Origin: Oscillatoria sp. FACHB-1407 | Lineage (GTDB): Bacteria > Cyanobacteriota > Cyanobacteriia > Elainellales > Elainellaceae | DNA: 64,000 nucleotides | Direction of reading: 5' to 3' | NCBI RefSeq assembly: GCF_014697545.1 | Contig: NZ_JACJSA010000003.1 | Location: forward strand, 248,001-312,000 | In this document: piece by piece, positions 36,295 to 45,341 of the stretch | How positions within the stretch are numbered: position 1 is the stretch's first letter | How the letters are laid out: each line of letters opens with the position of its first letter | Made by a program: the position numbers and the translations under genes | The notes under the pieces: generated by a model | What the model was told of the DNA's origin: nothing | Database searches by the model: none | What the model saw: the letters and a program-made list of their open reading frames with translations, nothing else

Positions 36295-36799
36295 GGATAA
36301 ATCTCCTTATCTGCGATTGGATTGGGTCTGAGAACGAACTGCAACCGCCCAGTTTGAGGGGATGGGGCGATCGCATGTTTCGTAGTTGATATAGCTACGG
36401 TCACCAGCATTAGAACGGAGTGCAGGGGTGAAACCCCTTAGCTGAGGACACTGCCCTAAACTCCCTGTGTCCTAACTTAACGTGAATTCGGGATCAGGAT
36501 TTCGGCGGTTAAACCCGTCGCTATCGAAGCAAAACCAACCTGCGTCGGTTCGTCAAATCCCGCCTTTTCCGGAGTCTGCGTCGGCGGACTTCGTTCTGAT
36601 AGCCGCGAATTCATTCGCCGGACTCTTAAACCAAACTGACGTCAACTTAGATGGCGGTAGCTATCGCGCTCGTTAAATTAACTCAAGTAGTTAAACAACT
36701 GTTTAACTAAGACCAATATAACATTAGTTCTTGGAATTTGTGAAGTGACAGACGGGATAGGGCGTTTTGCACTACCTTTAATGTCTCGTCATCTGATGT
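36295..36799. other. Intergenic region before murB end
   Basis: Contains a GC-rich repeat copy (36417-36471) and a full 167-bp repeat (36477-36644). Otherwise nothing recognisable. Confidence 0.6.
36477..36644 (+). repeat. 167-bp interspersed repeat
   Basis: Plus orientation, close to the 30057 copy. Begins TTAACGTGAATTCGGGATC and ends AACTGACGTCAA. Confidence 0.85.
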
Positions 36800-37780
36800 C
36801 TAATCATTCACAAATTCACCTAACATCTTGACCTCTGGCTCCAGGTCAATTGCCCAGCGATCGCGTACCTGCGCCTGTACGTAGCGGATAAGCTGAAAGA
36901 TATCATTGGCAGTTGCCCCACCGACATTCACAATGAAGTTGGCGTGCATTTCGGATACTTGTGCGCCGCCGATCTGATAGCCCTTTAGCCCTGCCTGCTC
37001 AATTAGTTGCCCTGCTTTGTAGGGATTGGGGTTGCGAAAGACGCTACCACAACTAGGCAGATGATAGGGTTGGGTCGTGTGCCGTCGCTCTAGATAGGCT
37101 TTGGTGGTTGCGTTCACAACGTGAGGATCAACCCCTGGTTTGAGTTGAAAAGTTGCCTGGAGCACGATACGGCGATCGCGTTGTAGGACAGAACTGCGAT
37201 ATTGGTACTGCAAATCAGGCTGGGATAGGACTTGAATGTCTCCCATCGGGGTTAACACTTGAGCATTGAGCAGCACATCGGCAGCACAACCATCATGAGC
37301 ACCCGCATTCATCACGACTGCGCCCCCAACCGTTCCCGGAATGCCAACCGACCATTCCAAGCCGCTCCAACCGCGATCGGCTGCCTGCCATGCTAAGCGA
37401 ACAATCGGCTCTCCAGTGGTGGCTGTGATTTGGGCGGTCGCTTCATCAAAATGGCTGTGGCGTAGGTAGCGTGTGCTGATGACCAAGCCAGACAAACCGC
37501 GATCGCTAATCAATAGGTTACTGCCTGCCCCCAACACCGTAATCGGCAGATCTCGCGCCTGTGCCCATTCGACACTTTTTCGGAGGTCGTCAACCGTCCG
37601 GGGAGCCACAAACCATTCTGCACTGCCCCCCACTCGAAACGAGGTCAGGGGGGCTAAGGAGACAAAGGGTTTGATCAGGCAGGGAGTATCAGACAATTGA
37701 ATCGGTTCAGGCAAACGCTCTAAGGAAACCAGGGATGGGGCACTGATCTGAGTGCTGTTAAGACGCAGGAAGGTGCTCAT
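36800..37780 (-). CDS. murB: UDP-N-acetylenolpyruvoylglucosamine reductase
   Basis: FAD/NADPH enzyme completing UDP-MurNAc synthesis. 326 residues. FAD-binding ITVLGAGSNLLISDRGLSGLVI, the EWSVGIPGTVGGAVVMNAGAHDG segment, PSCGSVFRNP with the catalytic Ser, and LIEQAGLKGYQIGGAQVSEMHANFIVN. Type I MurB. It begins 9 bases after murC ends on the same strand, so murC-murB form an operon. Confidence 0.97.
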   Translation of the reverse strand: MSTFLRLNSTQISAPSLVSLERLPEPIQLSDTPCLIKPFVSLAPLTSFRVGGSAEWFVAPRTVDDLRKSVEWAQARDLPITVLGAGSNLLISDRGLSGLVISTRYLRHSHFDEATAQITATTGEPIVRLAWQAADRGWSGLEWSVGIPGTVGGAVVMNAGAHDGCAADVLLNAQVLTPMGDIQVLSQPDLQYQYRSSVLQRDRRIVLQATFQLKPGVDPHVVNATTKAYLERRHTTQPYHLPSCGSVFRNPNPYKAGQLIEQAGLKGYQIGGAQVSEMHANFIVNVGGATANDIFQLIRYVQAQVRDRWAIDLEPEVKMLGEFVND

Positions 37781-37789
37781 GAATGCAGA

Positions 37790-39331
37790 TTATTTGCGGT
37801 GGGTTGACGCAGAGGTTTGCTCAATTTCCTGATAATGAGCGATCAGATCAGGAATCGTGCGGTTGAGATTGCCTGCCCCTAAAAACATCACCAGGTCACC
37901 CGGTTGCAATGCTCTTTTGAGGTAGTCCGTAACACTGGTCAGCGTTGGCTGATAAACGGTTTGCGAGTGATGGGTGGCGATCGCCTCTGCCAATTGCTGC
38001 CCACTGACCAACCCTAAATCTGGCTCTCCAGCACTGTAGATGTCGGTTGTAATGACCAGATCTGCATTGCTGAATGCCTGAGCAAACTCATTTAAAAAAG
38101 TTTTTGTGCGACTAAAGCGATGGGGTTGAAACACCGCTACCACCCGTCGCGGAGTTGAGTTGGAGGCAGCATGGAGCCGAGCGGCTGCCAGTGTGGCTTG
38201 AATCTCACTGGGATGATGAGCATAGTCATCAATGAATAAGATGTGATTGGCTTCACCGCGGTGCTCAAACCGTCGCCGCGCTCCCTCAAAGGTCGTCAGG
38301 ATAGGGGCGATCGTCTCAAAATCGAGGTTCAATAACCGTCCCACCGCGATCGCCGCAAGAGCATTACTCAAATTGTGCTGACCCAATAACTTCAGATGCA
38401 ACCGTCCCAGTGGGTTACCTCGCTCCCACACACGGGCAGTGGTTCCCTCTGCTCCATAAACAATCTCATCCACCGTGTAATCGGCTTGAGATTCAGGATG
38501 GAGGCTGTAGCTAATGGCTGGCTTAAATCGTTGATGAATGGTCGGACAGTCAATACAGGCAATAAGAGTGCGACAGTTTTGAGCAAAAGTGGTAAAAGTG
38601 TCAATCACCTGATCGAGGGTAGTGTAGTGATCGGGGTGATCAAGTTCAATATTAGTAATCACACCCACTTCAGCCACAAATTTAACGAGAGAGCCATCTG
38701 ACTCATCTGCTTCGGCTACGAGATACGGTCCTTCACCAAGACGAGCATTGCCTTCCCAGGCATTGACCTCCCCGCCAACAACAATGGTTGGATCAAGCCC
38801 CGCTTTCATCAGGAGATAGCCGATCATGCTGCTGGTGGTCGTTTTACCGTGGGTGCCCGCAACCGCAATGCTGTAATAGGTCTGAATGAGAGCGGCTAAC
38901 AGGTCGGAGCGGTGAAAGATCGGACAGCCTAGATCGAGAGCCGCGCGATATTCAGGATTGGTGGCATTAATCGCTGTTGAGCAAATAACTTGAGGAAGCA
39001 TCGAAGGGCTTGCCTTATCCAGGGTATGGTCCTTCAGTTTGAGGAACTCATTGGCTGGTTTAAGAGCCACATTGCCATTCGAACCAGGTCGTACAGCATC
39101 ACCATTTGTTAAAGCAGACCGTTGAAAAAAGTCCAGATTGGTGGCATCTTGGCTCCAAAAAATGTGAGCACCTTGTTCCTGCAATCGTTGTGTAATATGA
39201 CTGAGGGAAATGTCCGATCCAGATACAGGCAGGTTACGTTTTGCCAGAACATACGCGAGAGCCGACATGCCAATGCCACCTATACCAATGAAATGGAAGG
39301 GTCTCCCGCTGAAATCTACAGAATTCAGCAT
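37790..39331 (-). CDS. murC: UDP-N-acetylmuramate--L-alanine ligase
   Basis: Adds L-Ala to UDP-MurNAc, first amino acid of the peptidoglycan stem. 513 residues with HFIGIGGIGMSALAYVLA (Rossmann), AGTHGKTTTSSMIGYLL (ATP P-loop), EADESDGSLV, NIELDHPDHY and DDYAHHPSEIQATLAAAR. Between residues ~68 and 110, a Ser/Thr-poor loop (RSALTNGDAVRPGSNGNVALKPANEFLK onward) looks longer than I expect for MurC. ATG at 39331, upstream of murB in the same operon. Confidence 0.96.
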   Translation of the reverse strand: MLNSVDFSGRPFHFIGIGGIGMSALAYVLAKRNLPVSGSDISLSHITQRLQEQGAHIFWSQDATNLDFFQRSALTNGDAVRPGSNGNVALKPANEFLKLKDHTLDKASPSMLPQVICSTAINATNPEYRAALDLGCPIFHRSDLLAALIQTYYSIAVAGTHGKTTTSSMIGYLLMKAGLDPTIVVGGEVNAWEGNARLGEGPYLVAEADESDGSLVKFVAEVGVITNIELDHPDHYTTLDQVIDTFTTFAQNCRTLIACIDCPTIHQRFKPAISYSLHPESQADYTVDEIVYGAEGTTARVWERGNPLGRLHLKLLGQHNLSNALAAIAVGRLLNLDFETIAPILTTFEGARRRFEHRGEANHILFIDDYAHHPSEIQATLAAARLHAASNSTPRRVVAVFQPHRFSRTKTFLNEFAQAFSNADLVITTDIYSAGEPDLGLVSGQQLAEAIATHHSQTVYQPTLTSVTDYLKRALQPGDLVMFLGAGNLNRTIPDLIAHYQEIEQTSASTHRK

Positions 39332-39681
39332 TTTAGCTCCTCAAACACCACACCACACCAATAACACGCGGATATCATAGCAAGAATTGTTTTGTCGCGA
39401 TACAACTCATCCATGATTTGAATGAATTGTCAGCCAAGAAGCAAGCAGCTAAAAAGAGTGTAGGCAACTTACTTTAGAACTGTGCCATACCCCTTTGCTA
39501 TTTGAACCTAGCTTGAGCAGGATTTACTTGAAGGACAAAAAATAATGTGGAACTCAGGGAAATCACGCAGCCAAATCAACCTCATGATTTGTATTATTCC
39601 CCGAATGAGTTCTTAATCTGGATAATTTTGAAGATTAACTCTCTGAGATGCTGATTAAGTGTTGAGGTAGATGGGACAATC
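39332..39681. other. Intergenic region murC-nadD
   Basis: Divergent promoters expected for murC (minus) and nadD (plus). I see no repeat family and no gene; AAGGACAAAAAATAATG near 39530 is a possible but unsupported start. Confidence 0.4.
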
Positions 39682-40329
39682 ATGCCGAAGTTAGGAATTT
39701 TGGGAGGAACATTTAACCCGATTCATCTAGGGCATCTGCTGATGGCTGAGGCAGCCCTGGATCAGTTTCAGTTGGATCAGGTGATCTGGGTGCCTGCTCA
39801 TCACCCGCCCCATCGATCGCCCACTGATTTGGCTGAAGTAGCTCACCGGGTTGCGATGGTGCAAGCGGCGATCGCCTCTCATCCTGCCTTTGTGCTCTCG
39901 ACCGTGGATCTCGGTCGCTCAACTCCTTCCTTCGCGATCGACACCTTGACCGACCTGCAACAGCACTATCCCCACAGCCAGTGGCATTGGATCGTCGGTA
40001 TAGACACGTTTCAAACCCTACCTCAGTGGTATCAACGTCACGATCTGGTGCCGCAATGTTACTGGTTAGTGGCACCCCGTTTTCAAGTGGGGTCAATCTT
40101 GCAAGCAACCGAAGTCGAAGAAGCACTACTGACAACAACCCTCTGCACCCGGGTTGCCCAAACCTTGTTAGAACAGCAGTTAGAGGTTCACTGGCAAGTA
40201 CTGCAAATGCCACTGGTTGAGATTTCGAGTAGCCTGATTCGGCAATATCGACGCGATCGCCGCTCTATCCGCTACTTAGTGACGGATAATGTCCTGGATT
40301 ACATTGAGCAGAAAAATCTTTATCTCTAA
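39682..40329 (+). CDS. nadD: Nicotinate-nucleotide adenylyltransferase
   Basis: 215 residues. Nucleotidyltransferase signature GILGGTFNPIHLGHLLMAEAA (GGTFxPxHxGH) and SSSLIRQYRRDRRSIRYLVTDNVLDYI (ISxTxxR-like). Joins NaMN with ATP to deamido-NAD in NAD biosynthesis. ATG at 39682. Alone on the plus strand. Confidence 0.94.
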   Translation: MPKLGILGGTFNPIHLGHLLMAEAALDQFQLDQVIWVPAHHPPHRSPTDLAEVAHRVAMVQAAIASHPAFVLSTVDLGRSTPSFAIDTLTDLQQHYPHSQWHWIVGIDTFQTLPQWYQRHDLVPQCYWLVAPRFQVGSILQATEVEEALLTTTLCTRVAQTLLEQQLEVHWQVLQMPLVEISSSLIRQYRRDRRSIRYLVTDNVLDYIEQKNLYL

Positions 40330-40780
40330 CATTTACATCTAAGGAAGGGGAATTAAATAAGTTCGATATTGGCTAGTGCATATTCAGGAAACCTTTTTTG
40401 CAAGCTTACTCAACCCTCATCCCCCAACCCCTTCTCCCAAGTGAGGAGAAAGGGAGTAAGCGTGGTTTGAAGTCCCAAATCCACGATCCTAAATGCAGAC
40501 GTATGGAGATGTAGAGCCTTGCGTTACGCTGACGCTCACGGTACCTTACTCTATTCCCTACTCCTTCTATTCCCTTGACTCCCTCTCCCATTACTCTTCA
40601 CACTTTCTTCATATTGATCCCAATCCGTACCACTAAGTATTGAGACGGTTACTCCCTAAAGTGTATGATCTGGTTCATTAACAAATCCTGTTACAAAGAG
40701 GCAATGAATCTTCCGATTCTGCGAATTCGATGTCTCCTGTGAGAGGTTAAATGGTGATTCATTGAAGAGGGCAAGACGCA
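40330..40780. other. Intergenic region with STRR-like tracts and gap2 promoter
   Basis: Contains CTCATCCCCCAACCCCTTC and a GAGGAGAAAGGG tract (~40413-40455), a dispersed cyanobacterial repeat type, then pyrimidine-rich short repeats (~40545-40610) and the gap2 promoter. Confidence 0.5.
40640..40669 (+). promoter_or_regulatory. Putative sigma-70-type promoter of gap2
   Basis: TTGAGA (40640-40645), 18-base spacer, TATGAT (40664-40669). It lies 112 bases upstream of the gap2 GTG start. Confidence 0.6.
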
Positions 40781-41794
40781 GTGATTAGAGTAGCGATCAA
40801 CGGATTTGGGCGCATTGGGCGCAACTTTCTGCGGTGCTGGCTTACGAGAACAAACAGTCAAATTGAGGTCGTTGCCATCAACGACACATCTGACCCCAGA
40901 ACCAATGCTCATTTGCTTACATACGATTCCATGCTGGGCAAGCTAACTGCCGACATCAGTGCTGATGACAACACCATCACTGTAAACGGCAAGACCATTA
41001 AGTGCACATCCGATCGCAACCCCCTAAACTTGCCCTGGGGTGCCTGGGATATCGACCTCATCATTGAGTCAACGGGTGTTTTCACAAGCAAAGAGGGTGC
41101 CTCCAAGCATTTAGAAGCAGGAGCTAAAAAGGTCTTAATTACGGCACCCGGTAAGGGTGACGATGGCACCTTTGTTGTAGGTGTTAATGATAAAGATTAC
41201 GACCATAGCAAGCACACGGTTATTAGTAACGCAAGCTGTACAACCAACTGTCTAGCTCCGATCGCCAAAGTTGTTCATGAAAACTTCGGCATCATCAAGG
41301 GCACGATGACGACAACCCACAGCTACACCGGAGATCAACGGTTACTTGATGCTAGCCACCGCGATGTGCGTCGCGCACGGGCAGCCGCTCTCAATATCGT
41401 TCCTACAACAACAGGTGCGGCTAAAGCCGTTGCTCTGGTTCTACCCGAATTGAGCGGCAAGCTGAACGGTATTGCGTTGCGGGTTCCAACTCCCAACGTG
41501 TCGATTGTAGATTTGGTGGTTCAAGTTGAAAAGCCAGCGATCAAAGAGCAGGTCAACGAAGCTCTGAAAAATGCCGCAGAAGGACCGCTCAAAGGAATCC
41601 TGGCATACAGCGAATTAGAGCTTGTCTCCAGCGACTATCGGGGTCACGATGCTTCCTCTATCATTGACTCCCATCTGACAATGGTCATGGGTGGAGATAT
41701 GGTGAAAGTTGTCGCCTGGTATGACAACGAATGGGGTTACAGCCAACGGGTTGTCGATCTAGCAGAGGTTGTGGCTCAGCGTTGGGTGGCTTAA
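40781..41794 (+). CDS. gap2: Glyceraldehyde-3-phosphate dehydrogenase, Calvin-cycle (Gap2) type
   Basis: 337 residues. NAD(P)-binding [15 protein letters not shown], catalytic [16 protein letters not shown] (Cys ~153) and [17 protein letters not shown]. The Thr/Ser following the first beta-alpha-beta ([12 protein letters not shown]) replaces the acidic residue of NAD-specific enzymes, as in NADP-using GapB/Gap2. Reduces 1,3-bisphosphoglycerate in photosynthetic carbon fixation. GTG start with GAAGAGGG ahead. Transcribed alone. Confidence 0.96.
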   Translation: MIRVAINGFGRIGRNFLRCWLTRTNSQIEVVAINDTSDPRTNAHLLTYDSMLGKLTADISADDNTITVNGKTIKCTSDRNPLNLPWGAWDIDLIIESTGVFTSKEGASKHLEAGAKKVLITAPGKGDDGTFVVGVNDKDYDHSKHTVISNASCTTNCLAPIAKVVHENFGIIKGTMTTTHSYTGDQRLLDASHRDVRRARAAALNIVPTTTGAAKAVALVLPELSGKLNGIALRVPTPNVSIVDLVVQVEKPAIKEQVNEALKNAAEGPLKGILAYSELELVSSDYRGHDASSIIDSHLTMVMGGDMVKVVAWYDNEWGYSQRVVDLAEVVAQRWVA

Positions 41795-41900
41795 GACCCG
41801 ATCCGCGAAGAAGCTTAAGGAGATTGCAAAAGTAATTTGGTAATTCCTTGATGGACAGGGGGCTTTAGCCCCTTGCTCATCCCACTTATAGTTACTGAAT

Positions 41901-42128
41901 TATAGCTGTAGCCACATCTGATGGGGCGGAGGCGAGTCGGAACGTTTCCCCGGAATCAGGGTTTGATCCATTTCCTTTGTCCTAAGTACAACTCGTCGTA
42001 AATAAGGGTGGGAATTTGGGATGCAGGGGTTCTACCCTTGGCTAGGGGCGTAGTCCCCACACCCTCCTGGTTTTATTTCCAAACCCTATCTGTGAATAGC
42101 CGTATTAAGCTTTCTGATTAAAGTTACA
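41901..42128 (+). repeat. 105-bp TATAGC-family repeat, interrupted
   Basis: The left part (TATAGCTGTAGCCACATCTG to TTTGTCCTAAG) and right part (TTAAGCTTTCTGATTAAAGT) match the family, but ~118 bases are inserted between about 41986 and 42104, containing a GC-rich AGGGGCGTAGTCCCCACACCC repeat. Confidence 0.65.
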
Positions 42129-42151
42129 ATTTCTCATCTATCTTCAATCGC

Positions 42152-42186
42152 AAAGTGAGGGTACATACTGTGCCCTCACTTTTATT
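42152..42186. terminator. Bidirectional terminator between gap2 and the response regulator
   Basis: AAAGTGAGGG and CCCTCACTTTT form a 10-bp stem with loop TACATACTGTG, followed by TTATTT, and preceded on the other strand by A/T rich sequence. Located between convergent genes. Confidence 0.85.
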
Positions 42187-42301
42187 TATAGCGATCGCCA
42201 GAACCGTTAGGGCATTGGATTTGAATCCTGCCGAGAGAGACGCGATTAATCGCGTCTGTCCTGTTGAGTACCTTATCTTAACTGAGGTAACTACGGCTAT
42301 A
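42187..42301 (+). mobile_element. 115-bp TATAGC-ended element, copy 1
   Basis: Starts TATAGCGATCGCC and ends GTAACTACGGCTATA, giving TATAGC inverted ends. About 88% identical by eye to 52034-52148. Centre holds GACGCGATTAATCGCGTC. Confidence 0.8.
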
Positions 42302-42318
42302 AGTTGAATACTGATGCC

Positions 42319-43035
42319 TTAAGCCGGAGTGCTGGCAGAGTCAGGTGCTTCAAACTTGTACCCAACGCCACGAACGGTTTGAATCAGGGCAGGTTGAGTA
42401 GTGTCGATCTCAATTTTTTTGCGAATTTGCCCAATGTGGACATCGACAACCCGCTGATCCCCAACGTATTCGTAGTCCCACACTTTTTGAATCAGCTCTG
42501 CTCTGCGCCAGACGCGACCGGGGTGACTTGCCAGAAAATGCAGCAAATCAAACTCTAGGGCGGTGAGTGGTACAATCTCCTGATTAAGTGTGACTTCCCG
42601 TCGGACTGGGTCGATAGAAAGACCGTTGAACACCAGACATTGCTGTTCAGCCGTTGTGACTGGGCGTTGACGTTTCAGGATCGCACCTACCCTGACTTCC
42701 AATTCGCCTAAACTGAATGGTTTTGTCAGGTAATCATCAGCACCCTGAGCAAATCCTCGAATCTTGTCAGCCTCATCGGCACGACTGGTTAACATGAGGA
42801 CAAAAACACCCGTCCGGCTTTGCATCTCTTGACAGAGCGCATATCCTGTCGCATCTGGTAAGTTAACATCCAGAATGACGAGATCGGGGTTAAATTGCTC
42901 AAACACCGCTAGGGCAGACTTACCATCTTCAGCAGACTCCATTTGGTAGTTCTGCTTAGACAGAAAGCGGTGAATCAATGTCCGGATTGACGGATCATCA
43001 TCAACTACAAGAATTTTGGCTGAAGCCATAGCCAT
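42319..43035 (-). CDS. OmpR/PhoB-type response regulator
   Basis: 238 residues. Receiver domain: ILVVDDDPSIRTLI, phosphoacceptor in PDLVILDVNLPD (Asp ~56), MLTSRADEADKIRGFAQGADDYLTKPF with the conserved Lys. C-terminal winged helix: PLTALEFDLLHFLASHPGRVWRRAELIQKVWDYEY...VVDVHIGQIRKKIE...IQTVRGVGYKF. A DNA-binding two-component regulator; the kinase partner is not in the window. It differs from RpaA and RpaB. ATG start at 43035 or 43029. Confidence 0.94.
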   Translation of the reverse strand: MAMASAKILVVDDDPSIRTLIHRFLSKQNYQMESAEDGKSALAVFEQFNPDLVILDVNLPDATGYALCQEMQSRTGVFVLMLTSRADEADKIRGFAQGADDYLTKPFSLGELEVRVGAILKRQRPVTTAEQQCLVFNGLSIDPVRREVTLNQEIVPLTALEFDLLHFLASHPGRVWRRAELIQKVWDYEYVGDQRVVDVHIGQIRKKIEIDTTQPALIQTVRGVGYKFEAPDSASTPA

Positions 43036-43391
43036 AGGTTGTACTGAGGAGGAGAGAGATATCTATAAATGTTGGATGAAGAGATCGATCGAGCAGTCAA
43101 GTTTGATGCAAATAGATTCAAAATTAACGTAGGCACCCTACATATATTAAGCGGTTATTCAACCAATTATGTGCTTAGAAACTCGTAATGCAAATAATTA
43201 GTCGTTAGAATTTGAAGATTTTTAAGATCCATAAAGGGGCAGGGTGGATGTATGGGAAGTTTTAGTTGAAATCTCGTAGTTAATTACACAGGGGTCAGTA
43301 CAGCCAATCAGTGCTGTTTTTCTGAGAATGCCCCTAATTTTGCTATTGCCAATCATAATCGAGTATAGTGGGGGTCTTCTGGAGGTTATCA
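43036..43391. other. Intergenic region between two divergent genes
   Basis: AT-rich, no dispersed repeat or gene. The CPP1-like promoter lies at its right end. Confidence 0.45.
43340..43369 (+). promoter_or_regulatory. Putative promoter of CPP1-like gene
   Basis: TTGCTA (43340-43345), 18 bases, TATAGT (43364-43369), then only ~16 bases to the GGAGG ribosome-binding site. Confidence 0.55.
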
Positions 43392-43997
43392 ATGAGTGAT
43401 CTGAATCACTATCAACGGCTTGGAGTCGATGAAAACGCTTCATTTGAAGAAATTCAGGATGCTCGAAATCGCTTGATGGAAGAGCACGACGGCGATCGCA
43501 AGGAGCTAGAAGCCATTGAGGCAGCGTATGATGCTGTCTTGATGGATCGATTGCGGCTGCGTCAAGAAGGCAAGATCAAGGTGCCTGATCGAATTCGGTT
43601 CCCTGAACGCCTGGTTGAACCTCCTCCTGAGTTTACTCCAGTTCCTCCAAAACAAACTCCGGATTGGTTGCAGCGTTTTATCGACACTCCCAGTCGAGCC
43701 GATGTCTTGTGGCCTGCTGGGATTTTTGCTGCCCTCAGTTTGTTAAGCTTGACGGCTCCTCCAGTAGGGCTGGCTCTGGGAGTCGGTTTTAGCCTTTATT
43801 TCCTAAATCGCAAGGAGCACAAATTTGGGCGTGCTTTCCTGCTCACTCTGCTGGGATTAATTGTTGGGGTAACGGCAGGTCTGTGGCTCAGTGGGTTTGT
43901 TCAGTCGTTTTTGGCGTCTGCGGGCGTGCTTCCGGAAACCTTTGCTGCCTGTGTCACCTTTGTACTGCTCTGGTTGATTACCAGTTTCTTGCGATAA
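43392..43997 (+). CDS. CPP1-like J-domain-like membrane protein
   Basis: 201 residues from ATG 43392, which follows GGAGGTTATCA; an upstream GTG at 43368 in frame is rejected. N-terminal DnaJ-like helices (LNHYQRLGVDENASFEEIQDARNRLMEEHDGDRKELEAIEAAYDAVLMDRL, without HPD), a linker, then three C-terminal membrane helices (VLWPAGIFAALSLLSLTAPPVGLALGVG and following). Plant CPP1 is a chaperone-like protein stabilising protochlorophyllide oxidoreductase; in cyanobacteria the role is probably similar but unproved. Confidence 0.9.
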   Translation: MSDLNHYQRLGVDENASFEEIQDARNRLMEEHDGDRKELEAIEAAYDAVLMDRLRLRQEGKIKVPDRIRFPERLVEPPPEFTPVPPKQTPDWLQRFIDTPSRADVLWPAGIFAALSLLSLTAPPVGLALGVGFSLYFLNRKEHKFGRAFLLTLLGLIVGVTAGLWLSGFVQSFLASAGVLPETFAACVTFVLLWLITSFLR

Positions 43998-44080
43998 GGG
44001 TGTGATGTAGGACGCAGCATTGGAATGACAACCTCCAGAATGGTTACCAGGCTTCCTCACTACCTGCTGCGTCTCTATCC

Positions 44081-44785
44081 TTAACCCAGGACGGCTCCAT
44101 GGGATAGCTGTAAGGCTAAATCAGTTGCTTCACTCAAGTTGTTCACAATCCAGTCGGGTTGATATTGCAGGAGTTGGGTGCGATCGCGAATCCCGCACAG
44201 CACAGCAATGATCTGAATGCCGTGGGTTTTGGCAGCGATAATGTCGGCTTCTGTGTCCCCAATCATCCAGGTTTGTGAGACGGGGATCAGTTCAGCCAAT
44301 GCTTGCTGCATGAGCAGGGGTTTGTCTTGCACATCAGTGGTTTTGACGTAGTCGTTGCTGAGGCAATAGCGGCGATCGCTGGCGAAAAAACGGGCAAGAT
44401 CGTAGCGATCGAAGGCATCCTGTAGCTCACGAACGCGCCGCAGAGTCATGACCACCAGATCGATCTGACTTTGATTTTGAAGACGCTCCAGGGTGGCGAT
44501 CGCCCCTGCAACAGGCGTGTCGTATTTGAGGTAAGGCAGGGTGTGAACCGTTTGTCGCCGTAGTTGGGCAAATTGTTCTGCTTGTGACTCATCTAATCCT
44601 GACATCAGCCCGATTTGTCGTTCAGGAACTTGCGATCGCTTGAGTTGCCAAAATTGAGGCTTAGATAAGATGGTGAGCGGTTGCCCTGGATGTTGCACGG
44701 TGTCTAAGCAGAATCGGTAGACTCGGTAATATCGCTCAGAGACATCCATAATGGGACCGTCAAAATCCGTAATAATTCTTATCAT
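44081..44785 (-). CDS. HAD-superfamily hydrolase
   Basis: 234 residues. Motif I: IITDFDGPIMD (DxDGP), motif III region VVMTLRR, motif IV QTWMIGDTEADIIAAKTHGI. The helical cap lies between (YRVYRFCLDTVQ...). This is the phosphoglycolate phosphatase-like Gph/PPase subclass, but the substrate is unknown. ATG at 44785. Convergent with the CPP1-like gene; a GACGCAGCA...TGCTGCGTC inverted repeat sits in the 83-base spacer. Confidence 0.92.
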   Translation of the reverse strand: MIRIITDFDGPIMDVSERYYRVYRFCLDTVQHPGQPLTILSKPQFWQLKRSQVPERQIGLMSGLDESQAEQFAQLRRQTVHTLPYLKYDTPVAGAIATLERLQNQSQIDLVVMTLRRVRELQDAFDRYDLARFFASDRRYCLSNDYVKTTDVQDKPLLMQQALAELIPVSQTWMIGDTEADIIAAKTHGIQIIAVLCGIRDRTQLLQYQPDWIVNNLSEATDLALQLSHGAVLG

Positions 44786-44840
44786 GCAAACCGCATTCCT
44801 GGGGAAAAGTGTAAATTTTTATTGCTCTCAAATCCTATTA

Positions 44841-45106
44841 AACCTGAGTTCGGGATCAGGATCTTGGCGATTCAAACCACAGCTATAGCCGTAGCCACAC
44901 TCGATGGGGCGGAGGCGAGTCAGGAAGCTTTCTCAGCATCAGGGTTTGAGCTATTGCCGTGCCTTAAGCTGTCTGACCAAAGCTATACGAGAGCAAAACT
45001 GACCTGTGTCGGTCACCGAACCTTGATTTTTCGTAGTTCGCCTGTGCAGACTTGGCTCTAATAGCCGTGAATTGATTCGCCAGGTGTTTAACCTGAATTG
45101 ACGTTA
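44841..45106 (+). mobile_element. 167-bp repeat with a 105-bp repeat inserted in it
   Basis: The outer element starts AACCTGAGTTCGGGATCAGG and ends GAATTGACGTTA. After AAACCACAGC, where other copies continue straight on, a complete TATAGC...GCTATA element (44884-44987) intervenes before CGAGAGCAAAACTGACCTG resumes. Confidence 0.85.
44884..44987 (+). mobile_element. 105-bp TATAGC-family repeat, nested copy
   Basis: Inserted at a TA of the outer 167-bp repeat; TA flanks both sides. Confidence 0.8.
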
Positions 45107-45341
45107 TTAAAGTATGGCGATGGTATCTGTGAATAGCCTCTACGTTTTCCGATGACAAAACCTCGACTTGAACCATCAAGCCGAGGTTTAGTTTTTATCC
45201 CAACGCTAACTAATTCATATCCAGAAACTGGATTGACTAGTACAGCAAAAAATAAGTTTTGAAAGGGGTGAAGGGGTGGAACCCCTTCTTGAGGGCGAAG
45301 CCCCCAAACTCCCTACATTGCAGAACTTTGTGTTCGCAACA

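Larger units (their letters stand above)
41795..42318. other. Intergenic region with stacked repeats and a terminator
   Basis: After gap2: a GGGGGCTTTAGCCCC hairpin (~41859-41873), then an interrupted 105-bp repeat (41901-42128), a strong terminator (42152-42187) and a 115-bp element (42187-42301). No gene. Confidence 0.65.
44786..45341. other. Intergenic region with nested repeat
   Basis: Dominated by the nested element at 44841-45106 and a GC-rich AAGGGGTGGAACCCC / GGGCGAAGCCC repeat (45265-45324). No gene. Confidence 0.7.
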
